Shown: positions 35,537 to 44,780, counted from the first letter of the stretch. The stretch: DNA of 64,000 nucleotides from Bacteroidetes bacterium GWF2_33_38 (GCA_001769505.1 MEOF01000020.1:47130-111129); one strand, 5' to 3'. The notes: a model not told the origin generated them from the sequence alone. Made by a program: numbers and translations.

Positions 35537-35566
35537 CAAAAATACGCTTTCTTTTCGTGCTACGAA
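35537..35566 (-). promoter_or_regulatory. Promoter for hypC
   Basis: TATTTTTG (35537-35544, minus strand) matches TAnnTTTG, with TTCG at 35563-35566 as a degenerate -33 box 18 bases upstream. It would begin transcription about 15 bases before the hypC ATG. Confidence 0.45.
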
Positions 35567-35618
35567 ATTTTAACATGGTATTTTGTCAAGTCACGAAGAA
35601 AATACCAGAAATAATACA

Positions 35619-37427
35619 TTATTTGAGCATCAATATCCAAACTTGTGTCGTTCCTGATTCTTTTATTTCAATTAGTTTATTAAGAGCTTCGTTGTATGTT
35701 TTTGCTGAATAAACTATGTTATAATAGGATTTTTCATGTTGAATAATTCTTGATTCAAAGCCTTGATTAATCAGAGTTTGATTCCAAATTTCAGCTCGGT
35801 CAATTGTTTGATATGTTCCTGCAACAATGTGATAATTCATATTTTCCGAACTTGGTGCAGTATCTTTTGGTTTATCAACTTTCAGGTTCTCGATTTTTTT
35901 CTCGACTTCTCCGAAGCAATATAAATAACCGTCACGCGACGAAATATAAATCTTTTTATTATCAACAACCGGAGTAGATTCAAATACACCAGGTTTAAAA
36001 TCTAACAATGTAAAGACATAATTAGTATCGTGCTCAAAAATACTAATACCTCCGTAACCTGCAGCGATTATTTTACGTTCGACAAATATGGGAGTCGAAA
36101 TGGAAGCTCCCACATATGCTTTAAAAATCAATTTAGGAAGACAAAAAACTGACTTTCCGTCTGGTCCTGCTACTTTATTCTCTGTAATTTCACTGTGAGC
36201 TACAACGTATAAATATCCATCTATTCCAATAAAAGTCGCCATCTGAATAGTTGAATCGTTGATATAAGAATCGTTTACTGTAGCTGAACCGATTACTCCT
36301 CCATTCCAAGTTGCGTAAGTTTTATTTTGTGTTGGGAAAAACCATATTACAGATTTCTCAGGTTTCAAACTCGGATTTATTTTAAAAACACCTCCATTTC
36401 CCTCAATATATTGATTTTCAATAGTAACAATCAAACAACTATCGCTTGTAACTACAGGCGAACCGTCAATATCAGAGCCAATATTCAAATCCCAATCAAT
36501 TTGTTGAGTTTTTAAATTGTATCCCAGCAAATGTCCCGAACCCGAAGCAATATAAATATGACCATTGAGTAAGCATGGCGAAGCTTCGTCAACAAGATTT
36601 TTTCCATGCTTTTTTTTATCGTCTTTAGTATACAGTTGAAGTTGAGAAAATATTTCGGGTTGATTGATGCTATCTTTCTGCTTTGCCTTTGAATTATCAG
36701 GATTAAATTTGGTAAACATTCCATTTTCAAGTGTAATGTATGCCGTATCGTTAATAATCAACGACGACGCATCAACATCTCGACTCCAACAGTCGGTATG
36801 TTCGCTATTCATTTCCCATAAAATATTTCCCGATTCGTACGAAACAGCTTTAAAACTTTTTACTATTTTGGAATTCATATTTTTATCAATTCCCATTCTA
36901 CTACCTTGCAAAATAAGCAAATCTCGATTCTCGGCATTTTTATTTTCCCAAATTGTTCCGGTTCCTTTTATTACGTCATCAAATTTAGTTTTCCAAATAA
37001 CATCTCCATTTTCAGCATTTATTTTTCGCAAATGGTGGTCAAAAGCTCCATGAATAAGATATTTTTTGTTTTTTTCTCGAACAATTAATGCTTGTCCTGT
37101 CCAACCTGCTCCATACCATACTAATTTTTGATTTCCGACAACGGTTTCGCCAAAACCTAAATACAGTTTCCAAATAACATCTAAGCTTGATGGAGCAAGG
37201 TTTCCGTAGTAATTATTTTGAAAATTCCCTAAATACGTTCCTATGATAATCTCAAGCGAATCATCAATGATTATTTCGATATTTTTTGCTTCCGCTAATT
37301 CAATTGAATTGATTTTAGAAAGCGTTTGTATATCTTTTTTCAAAACATATGAATATTTGGCAACGAAAAAGCTTAAGCCTAAAATGAAAACTAAAATTGC
37401 AAAAAAGATTATTTTTTTCTGCTTCAT
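35619..37427 (-). CDS. PQQ-type beta-propeller protein with C-terminal SPOR domain
   Basis: 602 aa with an N-terminal signal anchor (IIFFAILVFILGLSFFVA). Residues about 70-500 are propeller repeats of the PQQ/quinoprotein type (HLRKINAENGDVIWKTKFD, HLLGYNLKTQQIDWDLNIG, KIYISSRDGYLYCFG). The last about 75 residues form a SPOR peptidoglycan-binding domain (MNYHIVAGTYQTIDRAEIW, SYYNIVYSAKTYNEALNKL). It is thus likely periplasmic and recruited to septal, denuded glycan. No PQQ-dehydrogenase catalytic residues are evident. It starts 2 bases after the serine hydrolase gene's stop, implying a two-gene unit. Confidence 0.85.
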   Translation of the reverse strand: MKQKKIIFFAILVFILGLSFFVAKYSYVLKKDIQTLSKINSIELAEAKNIEIIIDDSLEIIIGTYLGNFQNNYYGNLAPSSLDVIWKLYLGFGETVVGNQKLVWYGAGWTGQALIVREKNKKYLIHGAFDHHLRKINAENGDVIWKTKFDDVIKGTGTIWENKNAENRDLLILQGSRMGIDKNMNSKIVKSFKAVSYESGNILWEMNSEHTDCWSRDVDASSLIINDTAYITLENGMFTKFNPDNSKAKQKDSINQPEIFSQLQLYTKDDKKKHGKNLVDEASPCLLNGHIYIASGSGHLLGYNLKTQQIDWDLNIGSDIDGSPVVTSDSCLIVTIENQYIEGNGGVFKINPSLKPEKSVIWFFPTQNKTYATWNGGVIGSATVNDSYINDSTIQMATFIGIDGYLYVVAHSEITENKVAGPDGKSVFCLPKLIFKAYVGASISTPIFVERKIIAAGYGGISIFEHDTNYVFTLLDFKPGVFESTPVVDNKKIYISSRDGYLYCFGEVEKKIENLKVDKPKDTAPSSENMNYHIVAGTYQTIDRAEIWNQTLINQGFESRIIQHEKSYYNIVYSAKTYNEALNKLIEIKESGTTQVWILMLK

Positions 37428-37429
37428 TT

Positions 37430-38611
37430 TTAATTTTCACTTATTGAGTCCGATTCCGATTTAAAAAAATTATTTTCAGGGTAAAGAATATCAAGAAATT
37501 CTTGAAATTGAATATAATGTCGGGTTTTTCTATTGCGAAGTACAATTATAGTTGTAGTATCTTTGGGTATTCGAATCAACAAACTTTGAAATCCTTGCCA
37601 CCAACCTCTATGATAAGTAACTACACTGCTATCTGGAAGGTATCGTAAACGCCAACCAAAACCATAATTTTCATTTGTTTTTACTTTGTCGTTCCATGGT
37701 TTAAAAGCATCTTGAAGCACATTCATCGAAATTATTTTATTGGTATATAAACCTTGATCCCATTTCAATAAATCTTCAGTTGTTGTATATACACCTTTAT
37801 CTCCTGTAACCCCGTTTAAAAAATTATCGATGGCTTCTTTCGGTCCATATGAATATCCAATAGCAGCATTTTGCAGCTCAACTTTACCTTTTTCGTAAAT
37901 AAAAGAATTATGCATTTCGAGTGGTTCAAATACATTTTCTTTCATGTATTGTGTAAAACTCATTCCCGAAACTTCTTCAACAATCTTTGCTAGTAACATG
38001 TATCCTGTATTACTATAATTAAATCGAGTATCAGGAGGGTAATATCTTTGAGGACTATATTTTATCAAGGAATCAACAACTTGAAAATTATACAATGGTT
38101 TAGATTGATCTTTTATAATATCGTCGCAAAAATATATATAATTAGGTAAGCCTGAACGATGACATAACAGTAATTTTATGGTAACATTTGGATATGGGAA
38201 ATCAGGGAAAAATTTTTGAACGGAGTCTTCATACGAAATCAAGCCTTTTTCAATAAGCTGAAGTATTGCCACTGCAGTAAATTGTTTTGAGATTGATGCA
38301 ATTTGAAAACGAGTGCTAGATTTTAATCTATCTCTTGTTTTATAATTAGAAAATCCATAGCTCTTTTTAAATATTACCTTTCCTCTTTGAGCAATCAGCA
38401 CATTGCCGTTAAAATCTCGATTATGATAGAATTCAGTAAAAATAGAATCAAATTTATGAGCTTTTATGGCAAAATCAACACTGTCTTCATGGCTTAGAGG
38501 GTTTATATTTTTAATTTCTTTATCAGCTTTAACTTTTGGTTCACACGATGTACAAGAGCCAAAAAATAGAAAAGACAAAACCACTAGTATATGTAAAATG
38601 ATATACTTCAT
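37430..38611 (-). CDS. Lipoprotein serine hydrolase, beta-lactamase class C-like
   Basis: 393 aa with a lipoprotein signal (IILHILVVLSFLFFGSC). The acylation motif is SISK in FQIASISKQFTAVAIL; the second is YSN in FNYSNTGYMLLAKIV. The third motif, usually HxG, reads HRGWWQGFQS here, a known variation. Such enzymes act on peptidoglycan peptides or esters. Together with the downstream SPOR-propeller gene (2-base gap) it suggests a cell-wall related unit. Confidence 0.85.
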   Translation of the reverse strand: MKYIILHILVVLSFLFFGSCTSCEPKVKADKEIKNINPLSHEDSVDFAIKAHKFDSIFTEFYHNRDFNGNVLIAQRGKVIFKKSYGFSNYKTRDRLKSSTRFQIASISKQFTAVAILQLIEKGLISYEDSVQKFFPDFPYPNVTIKLLLCHRSGLPNYIYFCDDIIKDQSKPLYNFQVVDSLIKYSPQRYYPPDTRFNYSNTGYMLLAKIVEEVSGMSFTQYMKENVFEPLEMHNSFIYEKGKVELQNAAIGYSYGPKEAIDNFLNGVTGDKGVYTTTEDLLKWDQGLYTNKIISMNVLQDAFKPWNDKVKTNENYGFGWRLRYLPDSSVVTYHRGWWQGFQSLLIRIPKDTTTIIVLRNRKTRHYIQFQEFLDILYPENNFFKSESDSISEN

Positions 38612-38636
38612 TGATTAAAAAAGAAAAAAAAGAAAA

Positions 38637-38924
38637 TTATTTTTTTGTAAGTTCGCTTAATTGATTAAACAAAACATCAACGCTTTCGAGCATTTCGTCG
38701 TACAAATTATTAAAATGTGATTTTAATAATTTTTTGTCGTCTTTATTTTCTGGATGATTTGTTTTATGCATTAAATTATTTCGCAATTCAACAGCTTCGG
38801 AGATAATCCCCACAACCTCGTCGTGATTTTTATCTTTGTGAAAATACATGTATAAGTAGCAATCTGAAACTAACTCGCTGGTTAAATAATTTATATCTTT
38901 TTTAAGATTTCGAATGTTTGCCAT
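38637..38924 (-). CDS. Small all-helical protein of unknown function
   Basis: 95 aa, predicted as three or four helices with no signal or membrane segment (KKDINYLTSELVSDCYLYM, DEMLESVDVLFNQLSELTKK). It resembles short conserved Bacteroidota proteins without known function. It lies 25 bases upstream of the serine hydrolase gene on the same strand and could be transcribed with it. Confidence 0.65.
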   Translation of the reverse strand: MANIRNLKKDINYLTSELVSDCYLYMYFHKDKNHDEVVGIISEAVELRNNLMHKTNHPENKDDKKLLKSHFNNLYDEMLESVDVLFNQLSELTKK

Positions 38925-39040
38925 AGCTTGATGATTTATATTTTTCTATTAAAGTTCAAATATGATTTTATTTTTCGTTAAATCCAATAGTTTAAGACTA
39001 TTTGTTAATTGATAATGGGTAATTGTTGATGAAAAACACA

Positions 39041-39409
39041 TTACTCTTTAAAAATAAAATAAACAGCTAAAATCAAAAATACAAAACCAATAATGTGATT
39101 CATTTTAAAAGTCTCTGTTTTAAAAACCAGCAAGGTAAATATTACAAAAACCACCAAGGTTATAACTTCCTGAATTACTTTTAATTGCACTAGTGAAAAT
39201 GGACCTCCATTTTCACTATATCCAATTTTATTTGCAGGCACTTGAAAACAATATTCAAAAAATGCTATTCCCCAACTAATAAGCACAATTGAAATTAATC
39301 CCAACTTATTAAACCATTTCCATTCGGCAAATTTAAGATGTCCATACCAAGCTAAAGTCATAAATGTATTTGACAAGATTAATAATCCAATGGTTAAAAC
39401 TGATTTCAT
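39041..39409 (-). CDS. DMT-family small membrane protein (DUF486)
   Basis: 122 aa with four membrane helices. SNTFMTLAWYGHLK at the N-terminus, the central SWGIAFFEYCFQVPANKIGY and the following GPFSLVQLKVIQEVITL are the DUF486 signature. The family belongs to the drug/metabolite transporter clan, and its short members probably work as dimers; the substrate is unknown. It sits 16 bases downstream of none but upstream of nothing close; the beta-barrel gene ends its reading region at 39426 on the same strand, so both may share a transcript. Confidence 0.85.
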   Translation of the reverse strand: MKSVLTIGLLILSNTFMTLAWYGHLKFAEWKWFNKLGLISIVLISWGIAFFEYCFQVPANKIGYSENGGPFSLVQLKVIQEVITLVVFVIFTLLVFKTETFKMNHIIGFVFLILAVYFIFKE

Positions 39410-39425
39410 AATATAAATTTTGTTT

Positions 39426-39974
39426 TTAAAAATTTACTCCAACTCGAATAATTGGATTTTGATAGATTGAATTAATATTTTCGTTTAAATTATACAATAA
39501 CATTAGGCTTAAATACGAATGTTCGCCAATATATTGCCGATAACCACCACCAACCATGAGACTTCCAGAGTAAAATCGAGTCTCATTTGGGTGCTTTAGC
39601 CCATAGTCGAAGTACCGCGATTCCAAACTCACCAATTCATATTCGCCATGCAAAAAGATATTTTCAAGTACTAAAAACGAGTTATAAATTTTTCCTCCAT
39701 AAACATGGGTCTGAAATCTGTCTGTATAATATTTTGACGAATAGTAATTATAGATTACTCCTACTCCTGCAACATATCTCTCAGAAAAACGATAGCCAAC
39801 AGTTGGCGACAAATCAACATACGTATTCGTACCAAATTGCAATCCAAAATTTCCTCCCCAAACCAATTTATCAGAAAATTTAGATGGTTGTTTTACAGAT
39901 TTTTCGGTCGTTGTTTGTGTTTTCCCTACAAAAGCAATCAACAACAAAATAGTTAGAATTATTACATGTTTCAT
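39426..39974 (-). CDS. Outer-membrane beta-barrel protein
   Basis: 182 aa with a signal peptide (VIILTILLLIAFVGKTQ). The mature part alternates strands rich in Tyr and Gly (WGGNFGLQFGTNTYVDLSP, YVAGVGVIYNYYSSKYY, SLMVGGGYRQYIGEHSYLSL) and ends in IIRVGVNF with a C-terminal phenylalanine, the pattern of eight-stranded barrels. No specific family recognised. It is followed after 16 bases by the DUF486 gene. Confidence 0.8.
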   Translation of the reverse strand: MKHVIILTILLLIAFVGKTQTTTEKSVKQPSKFSDKLVWGGNFGLQFGTNTYVDLSPTVGYRFSERYVAGVGVIYNYYSSKYYTDRFQTHVYGGKIYNSFLVLENIFLHGEYELVSLESRYFDYGLKHPNETRFYSGSLMVGGGYRQYIGEHSYLSLMLLYNLNENINSIYQNPIIRVGVNF

Positions 39975-40014
39975 AAAAATAAAATTACAGATTATTTCTG
40001 AAATGCAAACAAAA

Positions 40015-40040
40015 AACGTTCGCTAAAAATAACGAACGTT
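40015..40040 (-). terminator. Terminator after butyrate kinase
   Basis: AACGTTCG and CGAACGTT form an 8-bp stem around a 10-base loop; on the minus strand the stem is followed by a run of T (TTTTTTG), as expected for the 3' end of the butyrate kinase transcript, which stops at 40063. Confidence 0.8.
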
Positions 40041-40062
40041 CTTTATAAAAATTATGTTTACA

Positions 40063-41145
40063 CTAAACATATTCCATAGCTTTTACTTCGCCTTCGAGTA
40101 CCATTAAACCGTTTGACGCAAGTGCTTTCATCTCATCTTCCCCCGGATAAGTAATAACAGGAGCAATATGTTCAACCATTTCGGTAATATTTGAAACAAA
40201 ATCTTGGTCATATGCAATTCCTCCGGTAATCAAAATTGCATGAACTTTACCTTTCAATACCGCACCCATTGCACCTATTTCCTTTGCAACTTGGTAAGCC
40301 ATTGCTCTATGAATCAAAATTGCTTTTTTATCACCTTCCTTAACTCTCATTTCTACTTCATAAGCATTATTTGTTCCTAAATACGCTACAAATCCTCCTT
40401 TTCCAACAATCATTTTTTTTATTTCCTTTTGCGTATATTTTCCGCTAAAACAAAGTTTTACAAGCTCCCCAACTGGTAAGCTACCACTTCTTTCAGGTGA
40501 AAATGGGCCATCGCCATCAAGTGCTTGATTTACATCGATAACTTTTCCTTTTTTATGAGCCCCAACGCTTATTCCTCCTCCAAGATGAACTACAATAAGA
40601 TTCATATCTTCGTATCTTGCCCCAACTGAACGAGCATGAGTTCGTGCAATTGCCTTATGATTTAACGCATGAAATATCGAAATTCTTTCAAATTCAGGAT
40701 GTCCTGAAACTCTAGCAACATCTTGCAATTCGTCAACCACAACAGGATCAGCAATGAATGCTCTTGTATTACTCAAAGACTTGGCAATATCATTTGCAAT
40801 CATACCTCCAAGATTACTAGCATGTTGACCGAGTACTCCTACTTTTAAATCTTCAAGCATTTTTTCATTTACTTCGTAAACACCAGAAGGAATCGGCTTT
40901 AAAAGTCCGCCACGTCCAACAACTGCATCAATTTCTTCAATATTAATATCAGCTTCTTTCAGTTCTTTTAAAATAATATCTTTTCTGAATTGAAATTGAT
41001 CACTAATATTCTGAAAATCTTTTAAATCGTCTTCAGAATGCTTAATATTTTTTATAAACATTAGCTTATTGTTTTGGTAGATTGCAATTTTGGTTGATGT
41101 AGAACCTGGGTTAATTGCTAAAATAAGTTTGTTTCTAACTTCCAT
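40063..41145 (-). CDS. buk: Butyrate kinase
   Basis: 360 aa, family-typical. It makes ATP and butyrate (or a branched-chain acid) from the acyl phosphate. It shows the acetokinase/ASKHA opening LILAINPGSTSTKIAIY, then VVGRGGLLKPIPSGVYEV, FIADPVVVDELQDVARVSGH, VVHLGGGISVGAHKKGKVID and ILITGGIAYDQDFV. The phosphate acyltransferase that supplies the acyl phosphate is not in the window. It lies next to the 2-oxoacid:ferredoxin oxidoreductase genes but is separated from them by a terminator, so it probably has its own promoter. Confidence 0.95.
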   Translation of the reverse strand: MEVRNKLILAINPGSTSTKIAIYQNNKLMFIKNIKHSEDDLKDFQNISDQFQFRKDIILKELKEADINIEEIDAVVGRGGLLKPIPSGVYEVNEKMLEDLKVGVLGQHASNLGGMIANDIAKSLSNTRAFIADPVVVDELQDVARVSGHPEFERISIFHALNHKAIARTHARSVGARYEDMNLIVVHLGGGISVGAHKKGKVIDVNQALDGDGPFSPERSGSLPVGELVKLCFSGKYTQKEIKKMIVGKGGFVAYLGTNNAYEVEMRVKEGDKKAILIHRAMAYQVAKEIGAMGAVLKGKVHAILITGGIAYDQDFVSNITEMVEHIAPVITYPGEDEMKALASNGLMVLEGEVKAMEYV

Positions 41146-41191
41146 AATTTAGTTTTAGATTTCGATAAAAATAAGGCATTTCACTAAATAA

Positions 41192-41215
41192 AAAAAGAGG
41201 CAAACGCCTCTTTTT
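41192..41215 (-). terminator. Terminator after the oxidoreductase operon
   Basis: AAAAAGAGGC pairs perfectly with GCCTCTTTTT around a 4-base loop, with a T-run on either strand. It lies 10 bases after the beta-subunit stop and 46 bases before the butyrate kinase start on the minus strand. Confidence 0.9.
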
Positions 41216-41224
41216 ATTTATAAA

Positions 41225-42265
41225 TTAAATTTCAATAACATCTCCGCTGTTTAGTAAATCGTCAACACATCGAATAGAAGAGGTTTGCTTTGCTTTTTCA
41301 ATCGATTCTTCCATTAAATCGTCGTATGTAGGGAATGCTGCTGAACGAATAACTCCCATTGCAACAGGATAATTAGGCAAACTCATTTTTGCCAGCATCA
41401 AATGAACTCCTGGATCTTTTTCATATTGGTCGTGAACCAATAAATCTTTTTCAGTTATTCCTTTTTCTCCAATAGTTACAACTTCTAATTTTGTTCCATT
41501 CAATCGAATCCCCTTGTTTCGCTCTTTTCCAAAAATCATTGGTTTTCCATTTTCAAGAATTACCTGATTATCGTCACGAACATCTTTTGCAGTTATTTGG
41601 CAATGAACATTATCGGCAAAAATTACACAATTTTCGAGAATCTCAACAACAGATGTTCCATCGTGCTTAGCAGCTTCGAACATTACATCAGTCATAAGTT
41701 TTACATTGGTATCAGGCACTCTTGCGAAAAAAGTTCCTTGAGCTCCCATAATTAATTCACCTGGATTAAAAGGATGTTCAATTGTTCCATACGGAGATGT
41801 TTTAGTTACTGTACCTAAAGCTGTTGTCGGAGAATATTGTCCTTTGGTCAGTCCATATATTTCATTATTAAATAACAAAATATTTACATCAACATTTCTT
41901 CTAATAATATGAATAAAATGATTACCTCCAATGGCCATAGAATCTCCATCTCCACTTGTAATCCAAACACTTAAATGAGGATTAGCGATTTTTACTCCTG
42001 TAGCAATTGCATGTGCTCTTCCATGAATCCCATGAAATCCATATGTGTTAACGTAATATGGAAAACGTGATGAGCAACCAATTCCTGATACTAGTGTAAA
42101 ATTCTCTTTTCGGTAACCTATTTTAGGAAAAACATTTGCTACTGCTGCTAATATAGCATGTCCTCCACAACCCGGACACCATTTTACCATTTGGTCGCTT
42201 ACAAAATCTTCCTTTTTTAAAGGTTCTTTTGATCTATCTATGGTTAAATTTTCAATTGTTTCCAT
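41225..42265 (-). CDS. 2-oxoacid:ferredoxin oxidoreductase, beta subunit (KorB-like)
   Basis: 346 aa. The thiamine-diphosphate-binding beta subunit has the CPGCGGHAILAAV cysteine motif, GIGCSSRFPYYVNTYGFHG, the TPP/Mg motif TSGDGDSMAIGGNH and NNEIYGLTKGQYSPTT. With the alpha subunit it decarboxylates a 2-oxoacid, most likely 2-oxoglutarate, to the acyl-CoA while reducing ferredoxin. The gene starts 2 bases after the alpha gene's stop. The 2-oxoglutarate preference is inferred from family resemblance; branched-chain 2-oxoacids are an alternative given the neighbouring butyrate kinase. Confidence 0.9.
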   Translation of the reverse strand: METIENLTIDRSKEPLKKEDFVSDQMVKWCPGCGGHAILAAVANVFPKIGYRKENFTLVSGIGCSSRFPYYVNTYGFHGIHGRAHAIATGVKIANPHLSVWITSGDGDSMAIGGNHFIHIIRRNVDVNILLFNNEIYGLTKGQYSPTTALGTVTKTSPYGTIEHPFNPGELIMGAQGTFFARVPDTNVKLMTDVMFEAAKHDGTSVVEILENCVIFADNVHCQITAKDVRDDNQVILENGKPMIFGKERNKGIRLNGTKLEVVTIGEKGITEKDLLVHDQYEKDPGVHLMLAKMSLPNYPVAMGVIRSAAFPTYDDLMEESIEKAKQTSSIRCVDDLLNSGDVIEI

Positions 42266-42267
42266 GT

Positions 42268-44112
42268 TTATTCAGCTAATAATTCGTTAAACTTATCGGT
42301 TAATTCATTGGTAATGAAAGGTAATCCTTGTACTTTATTGTACTGAAGATATTGGTTTTCAGGAAATTTCATTCTTAAATAATTTACAAATTGACCTGCA
42401 TTAAGTTCACATACAACTACCTTTTTGAATCCTTTAAGAATTTTCTCAGTATTTTTTGGAAGAGGTGAAATGTAGTGAAAGTGTGCATGACTTATTTTTT
42501 TTCCTTCTTTCTGTAATTGTCCAACTGCAGCATCAATCACTCCATAAGTGCTTCCCCAACTCACAACCAATAAATCGCCAGTCGATGCTCCATTTAAATC
42601 TTGTTCAGGAATATAATTTGCAACTCGTTCTACTTTTTCATTTCGTAATCGAACCATAGTTTCATGATTCGAAGGATCCATTGAAACATTTCCGTAGATA
42701 TCTTCTTTCTCTAATCCCCCTACTCTATGGCGTAAACCTTCGGTTCCGGGAATAGCCCATCTTCTTGCTAATGTTTCTGGGTTTCGGCGATAAGGTTTAT
42801 AATCAGGCTCATTTGGCTCCGCAATTGGAGGATTAATAGATGGCAAATCAGCCACTTTTGGAATTTTCATCAATTGTGAGCCAAAACCTAAATAACCTTC
42901 AGTTAATAAGATTACAGGGGTCATGTGTTCCATTGACAATTTGCAAGCCATATAAGCATAATCGAAACAATTCGCTGGTGACGAAGCCGCAATAATAATT
43001 AGAGGAGCTTCTCCATTTCTTCCAAAAAGCGACATATATAAATCTGATTGTTCCGATTTGGTTGGTAATCCAGTTGATGGACCACCTCTCTGAACATTAA
43101 CAACAACCAAAGGGAGTTCAGTAATCACCGCTAAACCTAGAGCTTCAGTTTTTAACGATAAGCCTGGACCAGAAGTTGTAGTAACAGCTAAAGAACCTGC
43201 AAAACTAGCTCCAATAGCCGAGCAAATTCCTGCTATTTCATCCTCGGCTTGAACCACTTTTGTTCCAAGATATTTATGTTTTGCTAACTCCATTAAAATT
43301 TCAGTAGCAGGTGTAATAGGATATGAACCTAAAAATAAAGGTCTTTTCGAGCGTTCCGATGCAGCTAAAAATCCCCATGCAACAGCTACGTTCCCAGTTA
43401 TATTTCTATATCTAGCTTTTTCAATTTGTGCTGGTGGTACTTTTATTTGAGTAGAAATCGCCTCAATTGTATCGGCATAGCTATATCCTGCTTCCAATAC
43501 AATTGTGTTCATTTCAGTAACTGAAGGCTTTTTCTTGAATTTCTTAACGTAAAACTTTTTAGCGTTATCTAATGGCATGCTGAATAAATAAAAAATCATT
43601 CCTAAAGCAAACATATTCTTGCTTTTTTCGACTGTTTTATTATCCAAACCCATATCTTTTACGGCTTCTTTGGTTAAAAAAGTCATTGGAGCTATAATCA
43701 AATTGTAGTCAATTAATGAATTGTCTTCCAATGGATTTGTGTTAAAGCCTGATTTTTCTAATATCTTTGGTTCAAATGTGTTTGAATTTACCAATATTGT
43801 ACCGCCTTTTTTTGCCCATTTTAAGTTTGCTTTAAGCGAAGCTGGATTCATTGCAACTAATACATCGCATAAATCACCAGGTGTGTTAATTTTATTTTTT
43901 CCAAATCGAACTTGAAAGCCTGAAACGCCAGCGATGGTATTTTGCGGAGCTCGGATTTCAGCCGGAAAATCTGGAAAAGTAGCGATATCGTTACCTACCA
44001 ATGCCGCAGTTTCTGAAAACAGAGTTCCTATTAGCTGCATTCCATCTCCGGAATCTCCAACAAATTTAATAACTACATCATCGTGCTCGACGACTTTTGA
44101 TTTATTTTCCAT
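42268..44112 (-). CDS. 2-oxoacid:ferredoxin oxidoreductase, fused gamma-alpha subunit (KorA-like)
   Basis: 614 aa. The N-terminal about 190 residues form the gamma domain (VIKFVGDSGDGMQLIGTLF, FPDFPAEIRAPQNTIAG); the remainder is the alpha pyrimidine-binding domain (FLGSYPITPATEILMELA, VQAEDEIAGICSAIGASFAG, TTSGPGLSLKTEALG, VVNVQRGGPSTGLPTKSEQ) plus the C-terminal transketolase-like part (GDLLVVSWGSTYGVIDAAV). It works with the beta subunit immediately downstream. A minus-strand TACTTTTG -7 box is present at 44164-44171, about 50 bases upstream of the start. Confidence 0.93.
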   Translation of the reverse strand: MENKSKVVEHDDVVIKFVGDSGDGMQLIGTLFSETAALVGNDIATFPDFPAEIRAPQNTIAGVSGFQVRFGKNKINTPGDLCDVLVAMNPASLKANLKWAKKGGTILVNSNTFEPKILEKSGFNTNPLEDNSLIDYNLIIAPMTFLTKEAVKDMGLDNKTVEKSKNMFALGMIFYLFSMPLDNAKKFYVKKFKKKPSVTEMNTIVLEAGYSYADTIEAISTQIKVPPAQIEKARYRNITGNVAVAWGFLAASERSKRPLFLGSYPITPATEILMELAKHKYLGTKVVQAEDEIAGICSAIGASFAGSLAVTTTSGPGLSLKTEALGLAVITELPLVVVNVQRGGPSTGLPTKSEQSDLYMSLFGRNGEAPLIIIAASSPANCFDYAYMACKLSMEHMTPVILLTEGYLGFGSQLMKIPKVADLPSINPPIAEPNEPDYKPYRRNPETLARRWAIPGTEGLRHRVGGLEKEDIYGNVSMDPSNHETMVRLRNEKVERVANYIPEQDLNGASTGDLLVVSWGSTYGVIDAAVGQLQKEGKKISHAHFHYISPLPKNTEKILKGFKKVVVCELNAGQFVNYLRMKFPENQYLQYNKVQGLPFITNELTDKFNELLAE

Positions 44113-44163
44113 GTTGTGTTGATTAAAATTAATTTATCATTAAATCTTCATAAAATTCTATGG

Positions 44164-44171
44164 CAAAAGTA
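44164..44171 (-). promoter_or_regulatory. -7 promoter element for the oxidoreductase operon
   Basis: TACTTTTG on the minus strand matches TAnnTTTG; no clear -33 box. It would give a leader of about 45 bases before the alpha-subunit ATG at 44112. Confidence 0.4.
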
Positions 44172-44230
44172 AATCTTTATATTCATTTTAAAGGAAATAA
44201 ATTTTAGTTTTTTAAACATCAATTTGTTAC

Positions 44231-44238
44231 TAAATTTG
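44231..44238 (+). promoter_or_regulatory. -7 promoter element for the gamma carbonic anhydrase gene
   Basis: TAAATTTG is a perfect match to TAnnTTTG, 24 bases before the ATG at 44262. The -33 position holds a T-rich stretch rather than TTTG. Confidence 0.45.
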
Positions 44239-44261
44239 TAAACTAATTAATCTAAAATCTT

Positions 44262-44780
44262 ATGGCGTTAATCAAATCATTAAACGAAAAAACTCCTTCA
44301 TTTGGCACAAATTGTTACTTAGCCGAAAATTGCACCATTGTTGGAGATGTTAGCATGGGAAACGATTGTTCAGTTTGGTTTAGTGCAGTAATTAGGGGCG
44401 ATGTAAATTATATTAAAATCGGAAACAAAGTTAATATTCAAGATGGTGCTGTAATTCATGCTACCTATAAAAAATCACCAACAAATATCGGAAACAATGT
44501 ATCCATTGCCCACAATGCCGTGGTTCACGGATGTACCATTCACGACAATGTGTTAATAGGTATGGGAGCTATTGTTATGGACGATGCAATTGTCGAGAGC
44601 AATTCAATTGTTGCAGCAGGAGCTGTTGTTACTCAAGGAACTTTAGTTGAATCGGGAAGCGTTTATGCAGGATCTCCCGCAAAAAAAATTAAAACTATTG
44701 ACGAAAGCCTGCTAAAAGGTCAAGTAGAACGTATTGCCGAAAGCTATTTGATGTATTCTGGTTGGTATAAAGAGAACTAA
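44262..44780 (+). CDS. Gamma carbonic anhydrase / left-handed beta-helix hexapeptide-repeat protein
   Basis: 172 aa. It consists of hexapeptide turns (CTIVGDVSMGNDCSVWFSAV, IGNKVNIQDGAVIHA) ending with a helix. The zinc-site histidines of the trimeric gamma carbonic anhydrase family are visible as H in AVIHAT, and in NVSIAHNAVVHGCTIHDN. The family interconverts CO2 and bicarbonate or acts in other zinc roles; several relatives (YrdA/PaaY) have unproven activity. It reads divergently from the oxidoreductase operon. An imperfect hairpin (TGTCAATT...AATTGACA, 44783-44812) follows its stop and may weakly terminate it. Confidence 0.88.
   Translation: MALIKSLNEKTPSFGTNCYLAENCTIVGDVSMGNDCSVWFSAVIRGDVNYIKIGNKVNIQDGAVIHATYKKSPTNIGNNVSIAHNAVVHGCTIHDNVLIGMGAIVMDDAIVESNSIVAAGAVVTQGTLVESGSVYAGSPAKKIKTIDESLLKGQVERIAESYLMYSGWYKEN

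Noticed and set aside
43981..44001. AGCGATATCGTT, resembling REP half-site, in korA
   Set aside because: Only a short partial match in coding sequence; no partner arm.
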